Shown: positions 54,431-63,507 of the stretch, one piece after another
How positions within the stretch are numbered: the stretch's first letter is position 1
Layout: every line of letters starts with the position of its first letter
From: Streptomyces griseorubiginosus
GTDB taxonomy: Bacteria > Actinomycetota > Actinomycetes > Streptomycetales > Streptomycetaceae
DNA length: 64,000 nucleotides
Reading direction: 5' to 3'
Assembly: GCF_001514195.1 (NCBI RefSeq)
Contig: NZ_KQ948748.1
Span: forward strand, 1-64,000
The notes under the pieces: model-generated
Told to the model about the DNA's origin: nothing
The model's database searches: none
What the model saw: only the letters and a program-made list of their open reading frames with translations
Position numbers and translations under genes: made by a program

Positions 54431-55939
54431 CGCCGCAGCAAGGCTGCGGCCGCAGCCGCGATTGTTCCTCGATGCCACCGAGGACCTGGGCGCGAGCGTG
54501 GTCCCAGGCCAGCTCACCGAAGGGGACGCCGACGCGGTGCAGGTGCTTCCAGAACACGGTGATCCACCGATCAGTGCGTGAGTCGCGTACCCAGATCCGG
54601 GAGACGTTGTAGGGGTCGTAGTGGACCTCCCACAGGCCCTTCTTCGTCGTCACCCCAGACCGTTGACGGCGCAGGGGGTTCAACTCGGGGCTGTCGTAGG
54701 TGCGGTGCTTGATGCGGATTCCGTAGGCGTTGATCGCTTGCCAGCGCGCGGGCAGCAACTCGACGTAGTCCTCGCCGCTGAGCGGCACTGGCACGTATCC
54801 GCAGGACTCGAGCAGCGTGGCGTACTTCTCGTTCGGCGAGAACGCCCGCGCCGGTGCGTCCGGGTCGCGCAGAGAGTCGTGGGGCCTGGTCTGCCAGACG
54901 GCAATGATCCACTCGTCGAGAAGGTTCTGAAGTTCGGGCAGCGACCACAGCGGCCCGCCTTCCAGGCCTCGGCCGCGGCGGTCCGTCGTCGAGCCGGTGT
55001 ATCCCGCGACGAACTGGGCGAACAACGTGGCCACGGAGCCCAGGGTCTTCTCGATCGTGCCCTTGTCGGTCGGCGTCGCCTTGTGCGCTGCTTGCAGGTT
55101 GATGCCCAAATGGCGGCAGGACGCGCGGAAGGCGTGCAAGATGAAGACGCTGCCGTGGTCGCAGACGATCGTCTCCGGCACGGTCACCGGGCGAGCGGCC
55201 GCGTGTTCCAGGCGCTTGTCAATGCTCAGCAGCCGCCGGTGCGGCAACCCTGACCGAGACAACCGCAAAGCTTCCGCCCAGCCAGGACGCATCGCCTCAG
55301 GGGTAACACTGCGTAGCCAGTAGCGTGGAGGCGTCCGCAGCCTTTGTGGAGGGCCGCAGCACAGCTGCGGTGATCGATCTGGTGGCGATGTCGACATGCC
55401 CGTCAGCTCGACCTTCTCGGCGACACCGTCATCCAGTCTCAGTTTGTCGAACAGCCGGTAGAGCGTAGTCCGAGACGGCAGCTCAACCTTGGCGGTCCCC
55501 TCCCTGTGGGACAGAATCTGTTGGGTCCGCCAGAGAGTGAAGCCGATGGTCCTCGACGACGCGTGGGCGGTCTCGGCGATCGCCTGCCGTATCGCCTCCA
55601 CCACAACAGGGTCGGCCTGGCCGAAGGCATGCATCTGCTTGGCCGACCGGCCGTCCGCCAGCCCGACCAGCCCGTCCCGCTGGTAACGCTGGCGCCGTTG
55701 CTTGATGCCGCTGGACGGCCCGCCGCCGTCAGCTCGGCAGCCTTGGCCCGCTCGCGCTGGGCCAGCGAGTGCCGTTTCGGGTCGAATCCCGGCCGCGGCT
55801 TGGTCCCTTCCGGAGCATCGGGCGGCAGACCGTGCAGGACCTCCAGGCTGTGCCTCTCCCACCAGCGGGCCTGCTCGGCGGCAGCCTCGGGGAACTCCGC
55901 GATCCGGGAGCTCGGCGGCAACCGCCTCTTGCCGGTCAC
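54431..55939 (-). pseudogene. TnsB/TniA-like transposase, frameshifted and truncated
   Basis: Starts GTG in a GTGA overlap with the TnsA-like gene. Frame 1 encodes FPEAAAEQARWWERHSLEVL to about 55710, then a shift to GIKQRRQRYQRDGLVGLADG. Near 55390 a second frame carries GHVDIATRSITAAVLRPSTK with the first catalytic Asp, then the earlier frame resumes. VCDHGSVFILHAFRASCRHL gives the second Asp, and TPTDKGTIEKTLGSV the Glu. A Mu-type C-terminal domain follows (WVRDSRTDRWITVFW) until IS481 sequence takes over. At least three frame changes: inactive. Confidence 0.8.
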
Positions 55940-56688
55940 CGGTCAGCTCCACTGGCCAAGTGCACGATCGTGCGAGCTCCCAGCAATTCGACCGTCATGT
56001 CCTCGGCGGTCAGCACATGAAGCCAGAGGAGGTGGAACAGCACCGGCAGCGTCGACAGCCGGTCCCCTGCCGTATCCGCCCCCACGATCAGTGGCCCCGG
56101 GGTTGAGAGGACCTCCCGGAGCCTGGCCGCGGCCGGGTCGTGCAGACACCGCGGGTGCCGGTAGCGCGACAGCCACCGGATATTCGCGAGCAGCACCGCG
56201 TCCGGTATCCCCAGCCGGTCGAACCTCCACCCGGCCTGGGCACAGACCAGGCGCGTCACCTCGAATGCTTCGGCGTCCTTCGGCTCGATCCGCTCGTCCG
56301 CACGGACATCGGCGACCATGGCGGAGCCGTCCGCGCGGCGCACGAAGTAGTCCGGGGCGTGCCGACGCTCCCGCTCGCCGTCATGCCAGTGCAGCCAGAA
56401 CGGCTGCGAGCTGATCCCCACCACGCTTGGGTCGAAGTCCATGAGCAGCAGCCGGTCCCACTCCAGCCACGACTCGAAGCCGACGTGCCGCCCGGTCGTC
56501 GCCGCCCAGTACCAGCCCGGGAAGTGACGCTCACCGCGCGACCAGCGAAACGTACGTACCGGAGCGACATCCTCGAACCGGCCCGTCAGGCACTCCCGCA
56601 GCGGACGCCGACAGTGCCCGTGTACCGCGTCCACGTACAACAACTCGACGCACGGCCCTGCCTGATCCACCCCAGCGGGTACAGCCAT
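55936..56688 (-). CDS. TnsA-like heteromeric transposase endonuclease subunit
   Basis: 250 residues. GFESWLEWDRLLLMDFDPSV followed by QPFWL, then HAPDYFVRRADGS and VADVRADERI, is the TnsA/Tn7 endonuclease N-terminal domain pattern: Glu in the first helix, Asp in PDYF and a degenerate Q-x-K (here D-V-R). TnsA cuts the 5' strands at transposon ends while TnsB cuts the 3' strands. The gene itself looks intact, but its partner is broken and no TnsC/TniB or TniQ gene is present, so the element cannot move itself. The start lies inward of three end repeats. Confidence 0.75.
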   Translation of the reverse strand: MAVPAGVDQAGPCVELLYVDAVHGHCRRPLRECLTGRFEDVAPVRTFRWSRGERHFPGWYWAATTGRHVGFESWLEWDRLLLMDFDPSVVGISSQPFWLHWHDGERERRHAPDYFVRRADGSAMVADVRADERIEPKDAEAFEVTRLVCAQAGWRFDRLGIPDAVLLANIRWLSRYRHPRCLHDPAAARLREVLSTPGPLIVGADTAGDRLSTLPVLFHLLWLHVLTAEDMTVELLGARTIVHLASGADR

Positions 56689-56715
56689 CCAGCACCCCCA
56701 GCGCGCTCAACCGCG

Positions 56716-56791
56716 CGACTAGGTTCGCTGAGACAGAAGCCCGAACGACTCGGTTCGTTGAGAAAACGACTCGACTGAGTGAGACGGGACA
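56716..56791. repeat. Tn7-like transposon end with three 18-20 bp repeats
   Basis: Three direct repeats: CGACTAGGTTCGCTGAGA (from 56716), CGACTCGGTTCGTTGAGA (from 56746) and CGACTCGACTGAGTGAGA (from 56767). Outside the last, the reverse strand reads TGTCCCGTCTCACTCAG inward from 56791, and TGT is the usual tip of Tn7-like elements. Such clusters are TnsB-binding sites. The other end was not found; the flanking CGGGT at 56792-56796 would be the target duplication. Confidence 0.65.
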
Positions 56792-56835
56792 CGGGTTCTC
56801 TGACGCGGCTTGGGTCTGGCCGCACCTTCTCGAGG

Positions 56836-56854
56836 GTGATTACGGCGTAATCAC
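56836..56854. promoter_or_regulatory. parS-like palindrome 1
   Basis: GTGATTACGGCGTAATCAC, perfect nine-base arms around one G. It is the same sequence as the site inside the intact parB gene, here within the relic parB copy. Confidence 0.6.
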
Positions 56855-57025
56855 AGAAGCGCCTCCCTATGGCCCTGGCCTGTGCCAGTGGGCAGTTGTC
56901 CGTGCCGCTGCACTGCGCGTATTTCTTCCTTGCTGGCCCGCCCGGAGTTGAGCTGTTGCAGGGCTGCATCTTGCTGGTCGACGAGATGGATGAGAGGGTC
57001 TGGGGCTTCGCCAAGGGCAGCAAGT
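56836..57025 (-). pseudogene. Second parB 3' fragment
   Basis: The minus strand reads EAPDPLIHLVDQQDAALQQL and NSGRASKEEI, then, after a frameshift, CDYAVITLEK. These parallel the intact ParB segments EEPIDLLRAVGNKPVDQQQAALEQL and SDYAVITHAE. It is a relic of another parB copy, ending next to the Tn7-like terminus, and carries its own 19-bp palindrome. Confidence 0.7.
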
Positions 57026-57032
57026 GAAGTGT

Positions 57033-57739
57033 TCAGCGGGCCTCGGCTGACTCGTCAACCGCAGCCGTGTGCTGCAGCACGGTCAGTGAACCTTCCTGGT
57101 GAGCGATCATGGCGAAGGAGAATCGGTCCGCCTCCAGGCACAGATCGACGTCGTCGGGATGAACACCCTGGTATCCGCGTCACACGCCGTCTGCGAGTTC
57201 GTTGGAGGCCGGGAGATTCTCGCTTGGAGGAGATAGGGGGTCACGGCGGCATCGGTGCCAGCGAGGTGCTGACTGATGTACTGCGCGCAGGCGAGATCCT
57301 CAGTGGCCTTGCCGCCGTCACCGGTCACCACGAATGTCACCTGCTCGCAGCCCCCGCCCTGGACAAAGCGTGCTGTCGCGCGTGCCACGACGAAGCTCGC
57401 GCACAAGACCAGCGGCGCATTCGCGACGGCCAGTGCGCCCACGGTTCCGGCCGTCGTCTTCTGCACCACTGTGCGACCGGTCAGATCGAGCGACCTGATG
57501 AGACCAGGTGAGTTCACCGTGGCGAAGCCCGGTGCTGGGGCGCCGTCCTTCACGGCCAGCCACTGCGGATGGCTCTCCTTCAAGGCGAGTGCCTCCGTGT
57601 CAGACGCAGCGAGCACGATTTTCTCGGCGCCTCGTGAGAAGGCCCAGGCTGTGACGGTGAAGGCCCGCATCACGTCTACGACGACCGCGACGCGCGGCAC
57701 GTCAGTCAGTTCCGGAATGCCGACGAAACGATGGTCCAT
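57033..57739 (-). pseudogene. ComB-like 2-phosphosulfolactate phosphatase, frameshifted
   Basis: Residues from MDHRFVGIPELTDVPRVAVV, then VVDVMRAFTVTAWAFSRGAE and TTAGTVGALA match the ComB family (VDVLRAxTT...NxxGT). After about 57240 the frame shifts; the expected C-terminus continues in another frame as GYQGVHPDDVDLCLEADRFS through TVLQHTAAV to a stop at 57033, with one stop codon in between. In other organisms ComB makes sulfolactate for coenzyme M; Streptomyces homologues have unknown substrates. Confidence 0.6.
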
Positions 57740-57963
57740 CTCGTCATTCTCGACGAGGCCGTTCGGCTGGGGCCTTGGTAGCCGCAGATGGTCAGGCCGC
57801 TGCGCTCCCGGGCCGGCCGTGGGGCGTGCCAGCGGCAGACGGCGTGACGTTTTCACAAGAGGCGGCAGGCCGGGCGCGGAGGGCTGCTCGAGGTGTCAGT
57901 GCGGCAGCGTGCTCTCGTCCTACTCGATTAGTGGGCTCTGCGTTGGCATATGGTCGCGCCAGC

Positions 57964-58003
57964 CGTTGAGGGTCGGACCCTTGCATGGGTCCGACCCTCA
58001 ACG
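57964..58003. terminator. Perfect 17-bp hairpin after parB
   Basis: CGTTGAGGGTCGGACCC and its exact complement flank the loop TTGCAT. It lies 16 bp beyond the parB stop codon. No T-run is evident, but the stem is very stable and the position fits a transcription terminator for the parAB operon. Confidence 0.75.
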
Positions 58004-58019
58004 GGAGGTGATTCGCGGC

Positions 58020-59186
58020 TTAGCCAGCTTCTGCTTGCTCGATCGCGGCTTCCGCGAGTTCACGGAGCCAGACTCGGTCGCGTCGCAGCGCCACCTTGTT
58101 GAGGGCTCGTAGGAGGGTGAAGAAGGTTTCGTCTTCCCTGATTCTCTGGTCCAGAAGCACGGCGAGTTGCCCGGGGTGGTCATAGGGCATCAGCCGGGGT
58201 TCCTTCTCAGAACCCGGCTTTCGACGGTGTTGAGTATGAGAGTCGGCGCGTGGTTCAGGGATCGTTTCCGGTGCTGCGGTGGTTGCAGCGGGCTGCTGTG
58301 AGACGTCGGCGGGGCCTGCCGGTCGCGGGGTAGCTGGCCTTGCCGGGCTCTGGACCGAGGTCGTGGGGTCTGCCGCTTCTGCGTGAGTGATTACGGCGTA
58401 ATCACTGGAGTCCACCTCTGTGTGGCCTTGCACTGCGTCAGCGGGTGGTTGTTCCTGCCGCTTCGCTGTGCGTGCTTCTTCCTTCCGGGCACGCTCGGCT
58501 TTGAGCTGTTCTAGGGCTGCTTGTTGCTGGTCGACGGGCTTGTTGCCGACGGCGCGGAGCAGGTCGATGGGTTCTTCGCCGATGCGGGCCTGGAGTTCGG
58601 GTGCGAGGTGGAGCAGGGCGAGGCGTTGGGAGATCCAGCCCTGGGAGCGGTGGAGTCGTTTGGCGAGGGCTCGTTGGCTGCCGTAGAGGTCTAGCAGGCG
58701 TTGGAGGGCGCGGGCTTCGTCGAGTTCCTCGAGGTCTTGTCGGTGGATGTTGGCGACGAGGGCGGATTCGAGGAGTTCTTCGGGTGTGGTGCCCTGGTCG
58801 TCGCTGACCATGACCTTGATGGTGGGGAGGTCGGCTTCGCGGGCGGCGGCGAGGCGGCTGCTGCCGTCGACGACGACGTGGGTGGTGTCGGGTTCGAGGT
58901 CGGCTTCGCGTTCGGGGTTGGCCTTGAGGTAGGCGTCCCGGTTCATGACCGTGATGGCCTGCTTCTGGCCGTGGGTCTTCAGGCTGCCCGCGAGGTCGGT
59001 GAGGTCGCCGAGTCTGGAGCGGGGGTTGTCGGGGTTGGGGCTGATCCGGTGGACGGGGAGTTCGGTGGGTGGGGCGATTCCGTCGGTGGGGACGCCGGTG
59101 GCGGCGGCGACGGCCTGGCGGCGGGCGCTGACCGGGCGCACTCCCCCACCGAAGCGCCCGGCACCGAGCTGGTCGGCCTTGCTCAC
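58020..59186 (-). CDS. parB: ParB-family partition protein
   Basis: 388 residues. The ParB N-terminal domain has VHRISPNPDNPRSRL, THVVVDGSSRLAAAREADLP (where chromosomal ParB has GxRRxxA) and VANIHRQDLEELDEARALQR, CTP-binding elements in the broader family. The helix-turn-helix is GSQRALAKRLHRSQGWISQR. A long Pro/Ala/Thr-rich region follows and a short C-terminal helical dimer domain ends the protein. It starts four bases inside parA (overlap). One of the candidate parS palindromes lies within its own sequence. Confidence 0.93.
   Translation of the reverse strand: MSKADQLGAGRFGGGVRPVSARRQAVAAATGVPTDGIAPPTELPVHRISPNPDNPRSRLGDLTDLAGSLKTHGQKQAITVMNRDAYLKANPEREADLEPDTTHVVVDGSSRLAAAREADLPTIKVMVSDDQGTTPEELLESALVANIHRQDLEELDEARALQRLLDLYGSQRALAKRLHRSQGWISQRLALLHLAPELQARIGEEPIDLLRAVGNKPVDQQQAALEQLKAERARKEEARTAKRQEQPPADAVQGHTEVDSSDYAVITHAEAADPTTSVQSPARPATPRPAGPADVSQQPAATTAAPETIPEPRADSHTQHRRKPGSEKEPRLMPYDHPGQLAVLLDQRIREDETFFTLLRALNKVALRRDRVWLRELAEAAIEQAEAG
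58386..58406. promoter_or_regulatory. parS-like palindrome 2
   Basis: Ten-base arms, AGTGATTACG and CGTAATCACT, around a single G, within the 3' part of the parB gene. It encodes DYAVIT. Palindromic perfection beyond the codons required suggests selection at DNA level. Confidence 0.6.
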
Positions 59187-60457
59187 GAGACCTCCCGTGC
59201 CAGGGCGCGCATGCCTACCGCCTGCTGCGACTTGGGGGCGTAGGACAGCAGGGGCTGCTTCACGCGGACAGCTTCCTTTTGTTCCTTGAGGTCTCCGATG
59301 AGTCCGACGACCCGCGGATCCTTTATGTCGACCCAGCCCTGGAGGGATGAGGTGGCGATGTATCCGCGGCGGGAGTCGTAGAGGTTGACGACGATGCCGA
59401 GGTAGTCGATGTCGACCTGGAGGTCGCCGCGCAGGTCGTCGATCTGGGTGGTGAGGAGCTCGTAGGCGTCGGCGGAGCTGTCCTCGGCCTGGACGACGAT
59501 GAGAGCGCCGGACTGGCCGGGCTTTTCGCCGTCGCGGCGGCGGCCGTAGTAGGCGGCGGCGTCCATGGAGAGGCCGAGGCTGGGCGGGCAGTCGACGATG
59601 ATTACGTCGTAATCAGCTTCGAGGGGAGCCAGCGCCCGCTCGAGGGCGGCCTCCCGGGCCCGTACGGCGGACAGGCGTACGTCGAGGAGGAAGGCGTCGT
59701 TGCAGGCGGGCAGGAGGTGGAGGCGGCTGTCGAAGGTGTCGTCGTCGACGGAGACGATGAGGTCGCGGAGGTCGCCCTTGGGGTCGCCGGCCATGTGGTT
59801 GGTGAGGCTGTCGCCGTTCATCGGCAGCGGGCTGCCGCCCAGTTGATTGGTGAGGTGACACTGCGGGTCGAAGTCCACGAGGAGGACGCGCAGTCCGAGG
59901 CCGGGAAGGTTCTCGACGTCGAGGGGGGCGCTGTCGGGTTCGGTGTCGTCGTGGGATTCGCTGGCGCGTAGGGCTTTGGTGAGGGCCTTCGCAACGCGCA
60001 CGGGGTGCACGCGGTTGGGGTCTTCGGCGAGTGCTTCGCCGAGGCCTGCGGTGACGGCGGTCTTGCCGACGCCGCCCTTCTGGTTGCAGACGATGATGCG
60101 GCGGGTGATCGTGGGGCGTTCGATGTCCGGGGCGGGGTTGGCGTCGAGCCACAACTGGACGGACTGGGCCAGGCCTTGGATGAGAGAGACGCGCCGGTCC
60201 GCGGCGATGCGGCGGAACTCCTCCCACTTGCCGGATGGGAGGAAGGTGGAGAACGAGTCGGCGCTGGCGGTGTCGATGGTGGCAGGGGTGGCCGCCAGAT
60301 CGCACCAGTCGCTGATGCCCTGTTCCACGGCGGCCTGGATCTCGACGCCGTGCTGGGCGGCTCTGATTTTGAGGTTCTGCCGGAGCCATCCCGGCAGCTT
60401 GGAGACGACCTTCTCGCGGTCGCTGGAGGTGGCTGGCGAACTCATGGAGGAAACCAT
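59183..60457 (-). CDS. parA: ParA-family partition ATPase with N-terminal RHH-like segments
   Basis: 424 residues. The deviant Walker A is IIVCNQKGGVGKTAVT (127-133), Walker A' LLVDFDPQCHLTNQL and Walker B VIIVDCPPSLGLSM, as in type Ia ParA. The first 110 residues contain two stretches that look like ribbon-helix-helix: KLPGWLRQNLKIRAAQHGVE (20-40) and GKWEEFRRIAADRRVSLIQG (76-95). These probably bind the operator, since type Ia ParA represses its own promoter. Start at 60457 or 60445; no clear ribosome-binding site, perhaps leaderless. It is coupled to parB by a four-base overlap. Confidence 0.93.
   Translation of the reverse strand: MVSSMSSPATSSDREKVVSKLPGWLRQNLKIRAAQHGVEIQAAVEQGISDWCDLAATPATIDTASADSFSTFLPSGKWEEFRRIAADRRVSLIQGLAQSVQLWLDANPAPDIERPTITRRIIVCNQKGGVGKTAVTAGLGEALAEDPNRVHPVRVAKALTKALRASESHDDTEPDSAPLDVENLPGLGLRVLLVDFDPQCHLTNQLGGSPLPMNGDSLTNHMAGDPKGDLRDLIVSVDDDTFDSRLHLLPACNDAFLLDVRLSAVRAREAALERALAPLEADYDVIIVDCPPSLGLSMDAAAYYGRRRDGEKPGQSGALIVVQAEDSSADAYELLTTQIDDLRGDLQVDIDYLGIVVNLYDSRRGYIATSSLQGWVDIKDPRVVGLIGDLKEQKEAVRVKQPLLSYAPKSQQAVGMRALAREVS
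59599..59615. promoter_or_regulatory. parS-like palindrome 3
   Basis: TGATTACGTCGTAATCA, eight-base arms around a T, within parA. Same consensus as palindromes 1 and 2. Confidence 0.55.
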
Positions 60458-60458
60458 A

Positions 60459-60549
60459 CTAACGCGCTAGATCATCTACACCATCGACACGTTAGCTAAA
60501 CCAACTTGATGATGGCAGCTTGTCCTGTTCAGCCGATTATGGCGAAATC
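60459..60549. promoter_or_regulatory. parAB upstream region: operator pair and weak parS-like site
   Basis: CTAACGCGCTAG at 60459-60470 and CGTTAGCTA at 60490-60498 are in inverted orientation right before parA, a layout fitting ParA autorepression. At 60535-60549 GATTATGGCGAAATC is an imperfect version of the GATTACGNCGTAATC palindrome. The promoter should lie here, but hexamers are not assigned. Confidence 0.45.
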
Positions 60550-60791
60550 ACCCGGCTCCCGCTACAGGCGCTCCCCCATCGACCGCGTAGATACAGCACG
60601 TTGACCGGAGAATAAGTTCGCCTCTCCCCACTCCCAGGGTTTCCCTCTCATCCCTCTCCCGTCCCGTTGATGAGCCGCCTCCTTGTCCGGCGCATCGCCA
60701 GGCCCGCGCTGCCATGGGAGCCCCTGCCAGGAGCCCCTGCCAGCGCGATGGTTGCGGCCCCCGAGACAGCCAGCACCTGCCGCAGCCGCCC

Positions 60792-61330
60792 TACCCGCTG
60801 GTGAGGGAGCTGGCCGGGGACGGGGTGCCCGTCACGGTTGCGTGTCGGGTGCTGAAGCTCGCCAGACAGCCCTACTTCCGCTGGCTGGACCAGCCGATGC
60901 CCGACGCCACGCTGGAGGAGGCATACCGCGCGAAGGCGCTGTTCGACGCGCACCGCGACGACCCGCATTCGGCTACCGCTTCCCGGCCGACGAAGCGCGC
61001 GGCGCCGGGGCGGTGATGGCGGACCGGACTGCCTGGCGGATCTGCCGGGACAACCGCTGGAGAAGCGTGTTCGGCAAGTAGCGCGCCAAGGGAAAGAAGG
61101 CCAGCCCGCCGGTGCATGACGATTTGGTCCGCTGTAGCTTCACCGCCCACTCGGCGAACCGGCTGTGGCTCGCCGACATCACCGAGCATTCCACCGCTGA
61201 AGGCAAGCTCTTCCTCTGCGCGATCAAGGACGTTTTCAGCAACAGAATCGTGGGCTACTCCATCGATGGGCGGATGAAGTCCCGCCTGGTGGACACCAGC
61301 CGAGGTCTTCGAAGAACAGCTACGCTCGCT
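60792..61330 (+). pseudogene. IS3-family transposase (OrfB-like) relic
   Basis: YPLVRELAGDGVPVTVACRV followed by LKLARQPYFRWLDQP, then TAWRICRDNRWRS, KGKKASPPVHDDLVRCSFTA and LWLADITEHSTAEGKLFLCA with the first catalytic Asp, VFSNRIVGYSIDGRMKSRLV. A frame change occurs near 61010 and a stop at 61079-61081; the second Asp and Glu regions are missing. Confidence 0.75.
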
Positions 61331-61404
61331 ACAACAGCCCAGTGTTGCAACGACCAGTTGAACTCACCCAGTTCCGCTCACGGAAGTTCGTGTCCGTTCT
61401 TGCA

Positions 61405-62155
61405 GGTCACGGCCTGTTCGGCTCCATAGGTCCGGGCGAGCACCGGTGGTGGCCGCGAGGATCGTGCAGATCCCAGCCGAGACGGCAGCGAGGAGCGGCG
61501 TGGTTCCCGTGGTCGGCGCCCTGTCGGAGTAAGGCCCTTGCCCCGTCCTGGTCGCCCGTCCTCTTTCGCATCATGGCCAGGTAGCACAGGGCATCGGTGT
61601 TGCCGTGGTCGACGGCCTGCCGAGCCAGGGTTTCCGCGCCCTCCCGGTCCCCGGCCCCCTCCCGCATCCCAGCCAGGCGCACAAGGGCGTCGGCGTCGCT
61701 GTGCCCGACGGCCTGCCAAGCAAGAGCCTCTGCCTCGTCCCAGTCCCCGGCCTCCTCCCGCATCACGCTCAGGTCGATCAGGGCCTTGGTGTCGCCATGC
61801 TCGGCGGCGTGCCGCAGGAGAGTCTCCACACTGTCCCTATCGCCAGCCCTCTGGCGAGGGGAGTCCGGGGGGTGGTGCGGCGCAGGGGTGCCTGCTTGCC
61901 ATGGGCCTGCTCGGCGAGTTTGGTGGAGGCCTGTTAGGCCCAGCTGCCAGCACGAGCTGTTCGTAGTCGTCATCGCTGAGGTAGTCGGTGGCGGCCGCGG
62001 TCAGGAAAGCCTGGGAAAGGTAGAGGCCGACACCAAGCCGGCGGGCGTCCATCGCCGCTTCCAGCACGTCACGCGCAGCCGGCAGACGAGGTTGTTCAAA
62101 GCAACGCAGGAGTTCGGGATCTCCGGCCACGGATGCGATCCCAGGAGAGGGCACC
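61405..62155 (-). pseudogene. TPR/STAND-type ATP-binding protein 3' fragment
   Basis: ARDVLEAAMDARRLGVGLYL and SQAFLTAAATDYLSDDDYEQ recall the region before the repeats in Streptomyces ATP-binding/TPR proteins. After a frameshift near 61940, Sel1/TPR-like units follow, spaced about 36 residues (HAAEHGDTKALIDLSVMREE, QAVGHSDADALVRLAGMREG, QAVDHGNTDALCYLAMMRKR). The N-terminal ATPase is gone. It may be the same family as the 5' fragment at 13935. Confidence 0.55.
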
Positions 62156-62383
62156 GACCCTGAGGCCGACGGTGTCCGACCACCACCCGCAGCCGGGGCG
62201 TTCGCAACGGACAGTTGATTCTGGCAGGCGGACTTTGTCCTGTCAGAGTCAACCGACGTGCCGCGTCCATGTCGCCTGGGCCACTTCCACCTCGTACGGC
62301 ACCGTCCACGGCTCGAAGCCGTCGCGACGGCAGGTGAGGACCAGGCGCATCGGTTTGCTTAAAGGTCCTTTTCTCCTTTTGTT

Positions 62384-62770
62384 TCATCCCGGTATGCGAA
62401 TTTGATCCGATGATGTCGGGTCGTGCCAGGAGACGGTGCACTCTCCGGTGAGGCGGCGTGCCATCAGGTCGGTCATGGCCAGGTGGATCATGGCTTCCGA
62501 GCGGTGCGGATGGGCTTCGTAGTCACGCGCCAGACGCCGGTGCAGCATGAGCCCCCCGTAGGTCCGCTCGACCGTCCACCGTTTCGAGATCGGGGCGAAT
62601 CCCCTGGTCCCATGTGTGCGTTGGACGATTTCGAGGTTGATGCCGAGGGTGGCGGCGTGTACGACGAAGTGCTTGCGGTAGCCGCCGTCGACCCAGACCT
62701 TGCGCAAGGTGGGGTGGTCGGCGGCCACCTGTCCGAGCAAGGTGCGGCCAGCGGTGAAGTCCTGGACGGC
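62384..62770 (-). pseudogene. IS5-family transposase 3' fragment
   Basis: LRKVWVDGGYRKHFVVHAAT gives the second Asp and KRWTVERTYGGLMLHRRLAR the catalytic Glu with the Y-R-E-K-like signature. The N-terminal two-thirds are missing and unrelated sequence on the opposite strand starts at 62773. Confidence 0.75.
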
Positions 62771-62772
62771 GC

Positions 62773-62953
62773 TTACCTGCTGGCAGGAGAGCCGATTGCT
62801 GCCGGATGGCGCCCTGACGCCGGCCTCGCCTATTACGAGGCGCGGATGCACTCGTTTGTCGAGGCCAACCTGGAGATCGGCCGGTTGAACGCCCGCAGTC
62901 GCGACGTCACCGGGGCAGACGCCGAGCCGAGCCTTGAATTCGCCAGCGCGTGA
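62773..62953 (+). pseudogene. Possible FAD-monooxygenase 3' fragment
   Basis: Encodes LAGEPIAAGWRPDAGLAYYE and ARMHSFVEANLEIGRLNARS, then a stop at 62953. The pattern YExxMRPFVxxNxxLxRxN recalls the end of FAD-dependent aromatic monooxygenases. Very short; tentative. Confidence 0.35.
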
Positions 62954-63507
62954 TTTGCTGAGCTGGTCGGGCGTGTGATCAACGGTGTCGAGTTGCTCGA
63001 CTATGCGGGCGTGCCGGACTCCGGCGCGCTGGCCGGATCGCCGAGCAACTCGTCGGCTCAGCCCTACGTTCACCAGCCCCGGCGCCCGAGGGGCCGTACG
63101 AGAGAATCCGCGCTCCGGGATGGCAAGATCCGTGAACGAGGCGGTTGTGCTGACGTTCTGCGCCATCATGAGGCCCTGCGTCCCGGGCGGAACTCCGGGA
63201 TGCAGGGCCTCACGTTCTCAGCGCTGGAAGTCGGCTTGCCTCGGGTCAGAGACGAGTATGCAGTGGCCGAGACATTCCGACGTCATACCGCCCAGTTGGC
63301 GACAGGCCGGTGACCCGTGGACGTGGCATTGCCCACGCGAGGCCGAACGGTGTCACTGTCGTGGCGCAGCCTTGTGGCCAGGCTTTTTCTGTTGAGGGCA
63401 GCCAGGTGGCAGGTCTCGGAGCGGGCGTTGCCGCGATCGGTTAAGGGTCCATAAAGCATGGATTCACAGAATGTGAATCGCTTCCTCTTCACGGGCACAA
63501 TGACGTC
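62954..63507. other. No confident gene
   Basis: About 550 bp. Frames are open on both strands but without start signals or families. The last 100 bases are AT-richer (AAAGCATGGATTCACAGAATG) and probably hold the promoter of the next gene. Confidence 0.35.

Noticed and set aside
57107..57739. Functional comB gene
   Set aside because: The conserved C-terminus is in another frame beyond a stop codon.
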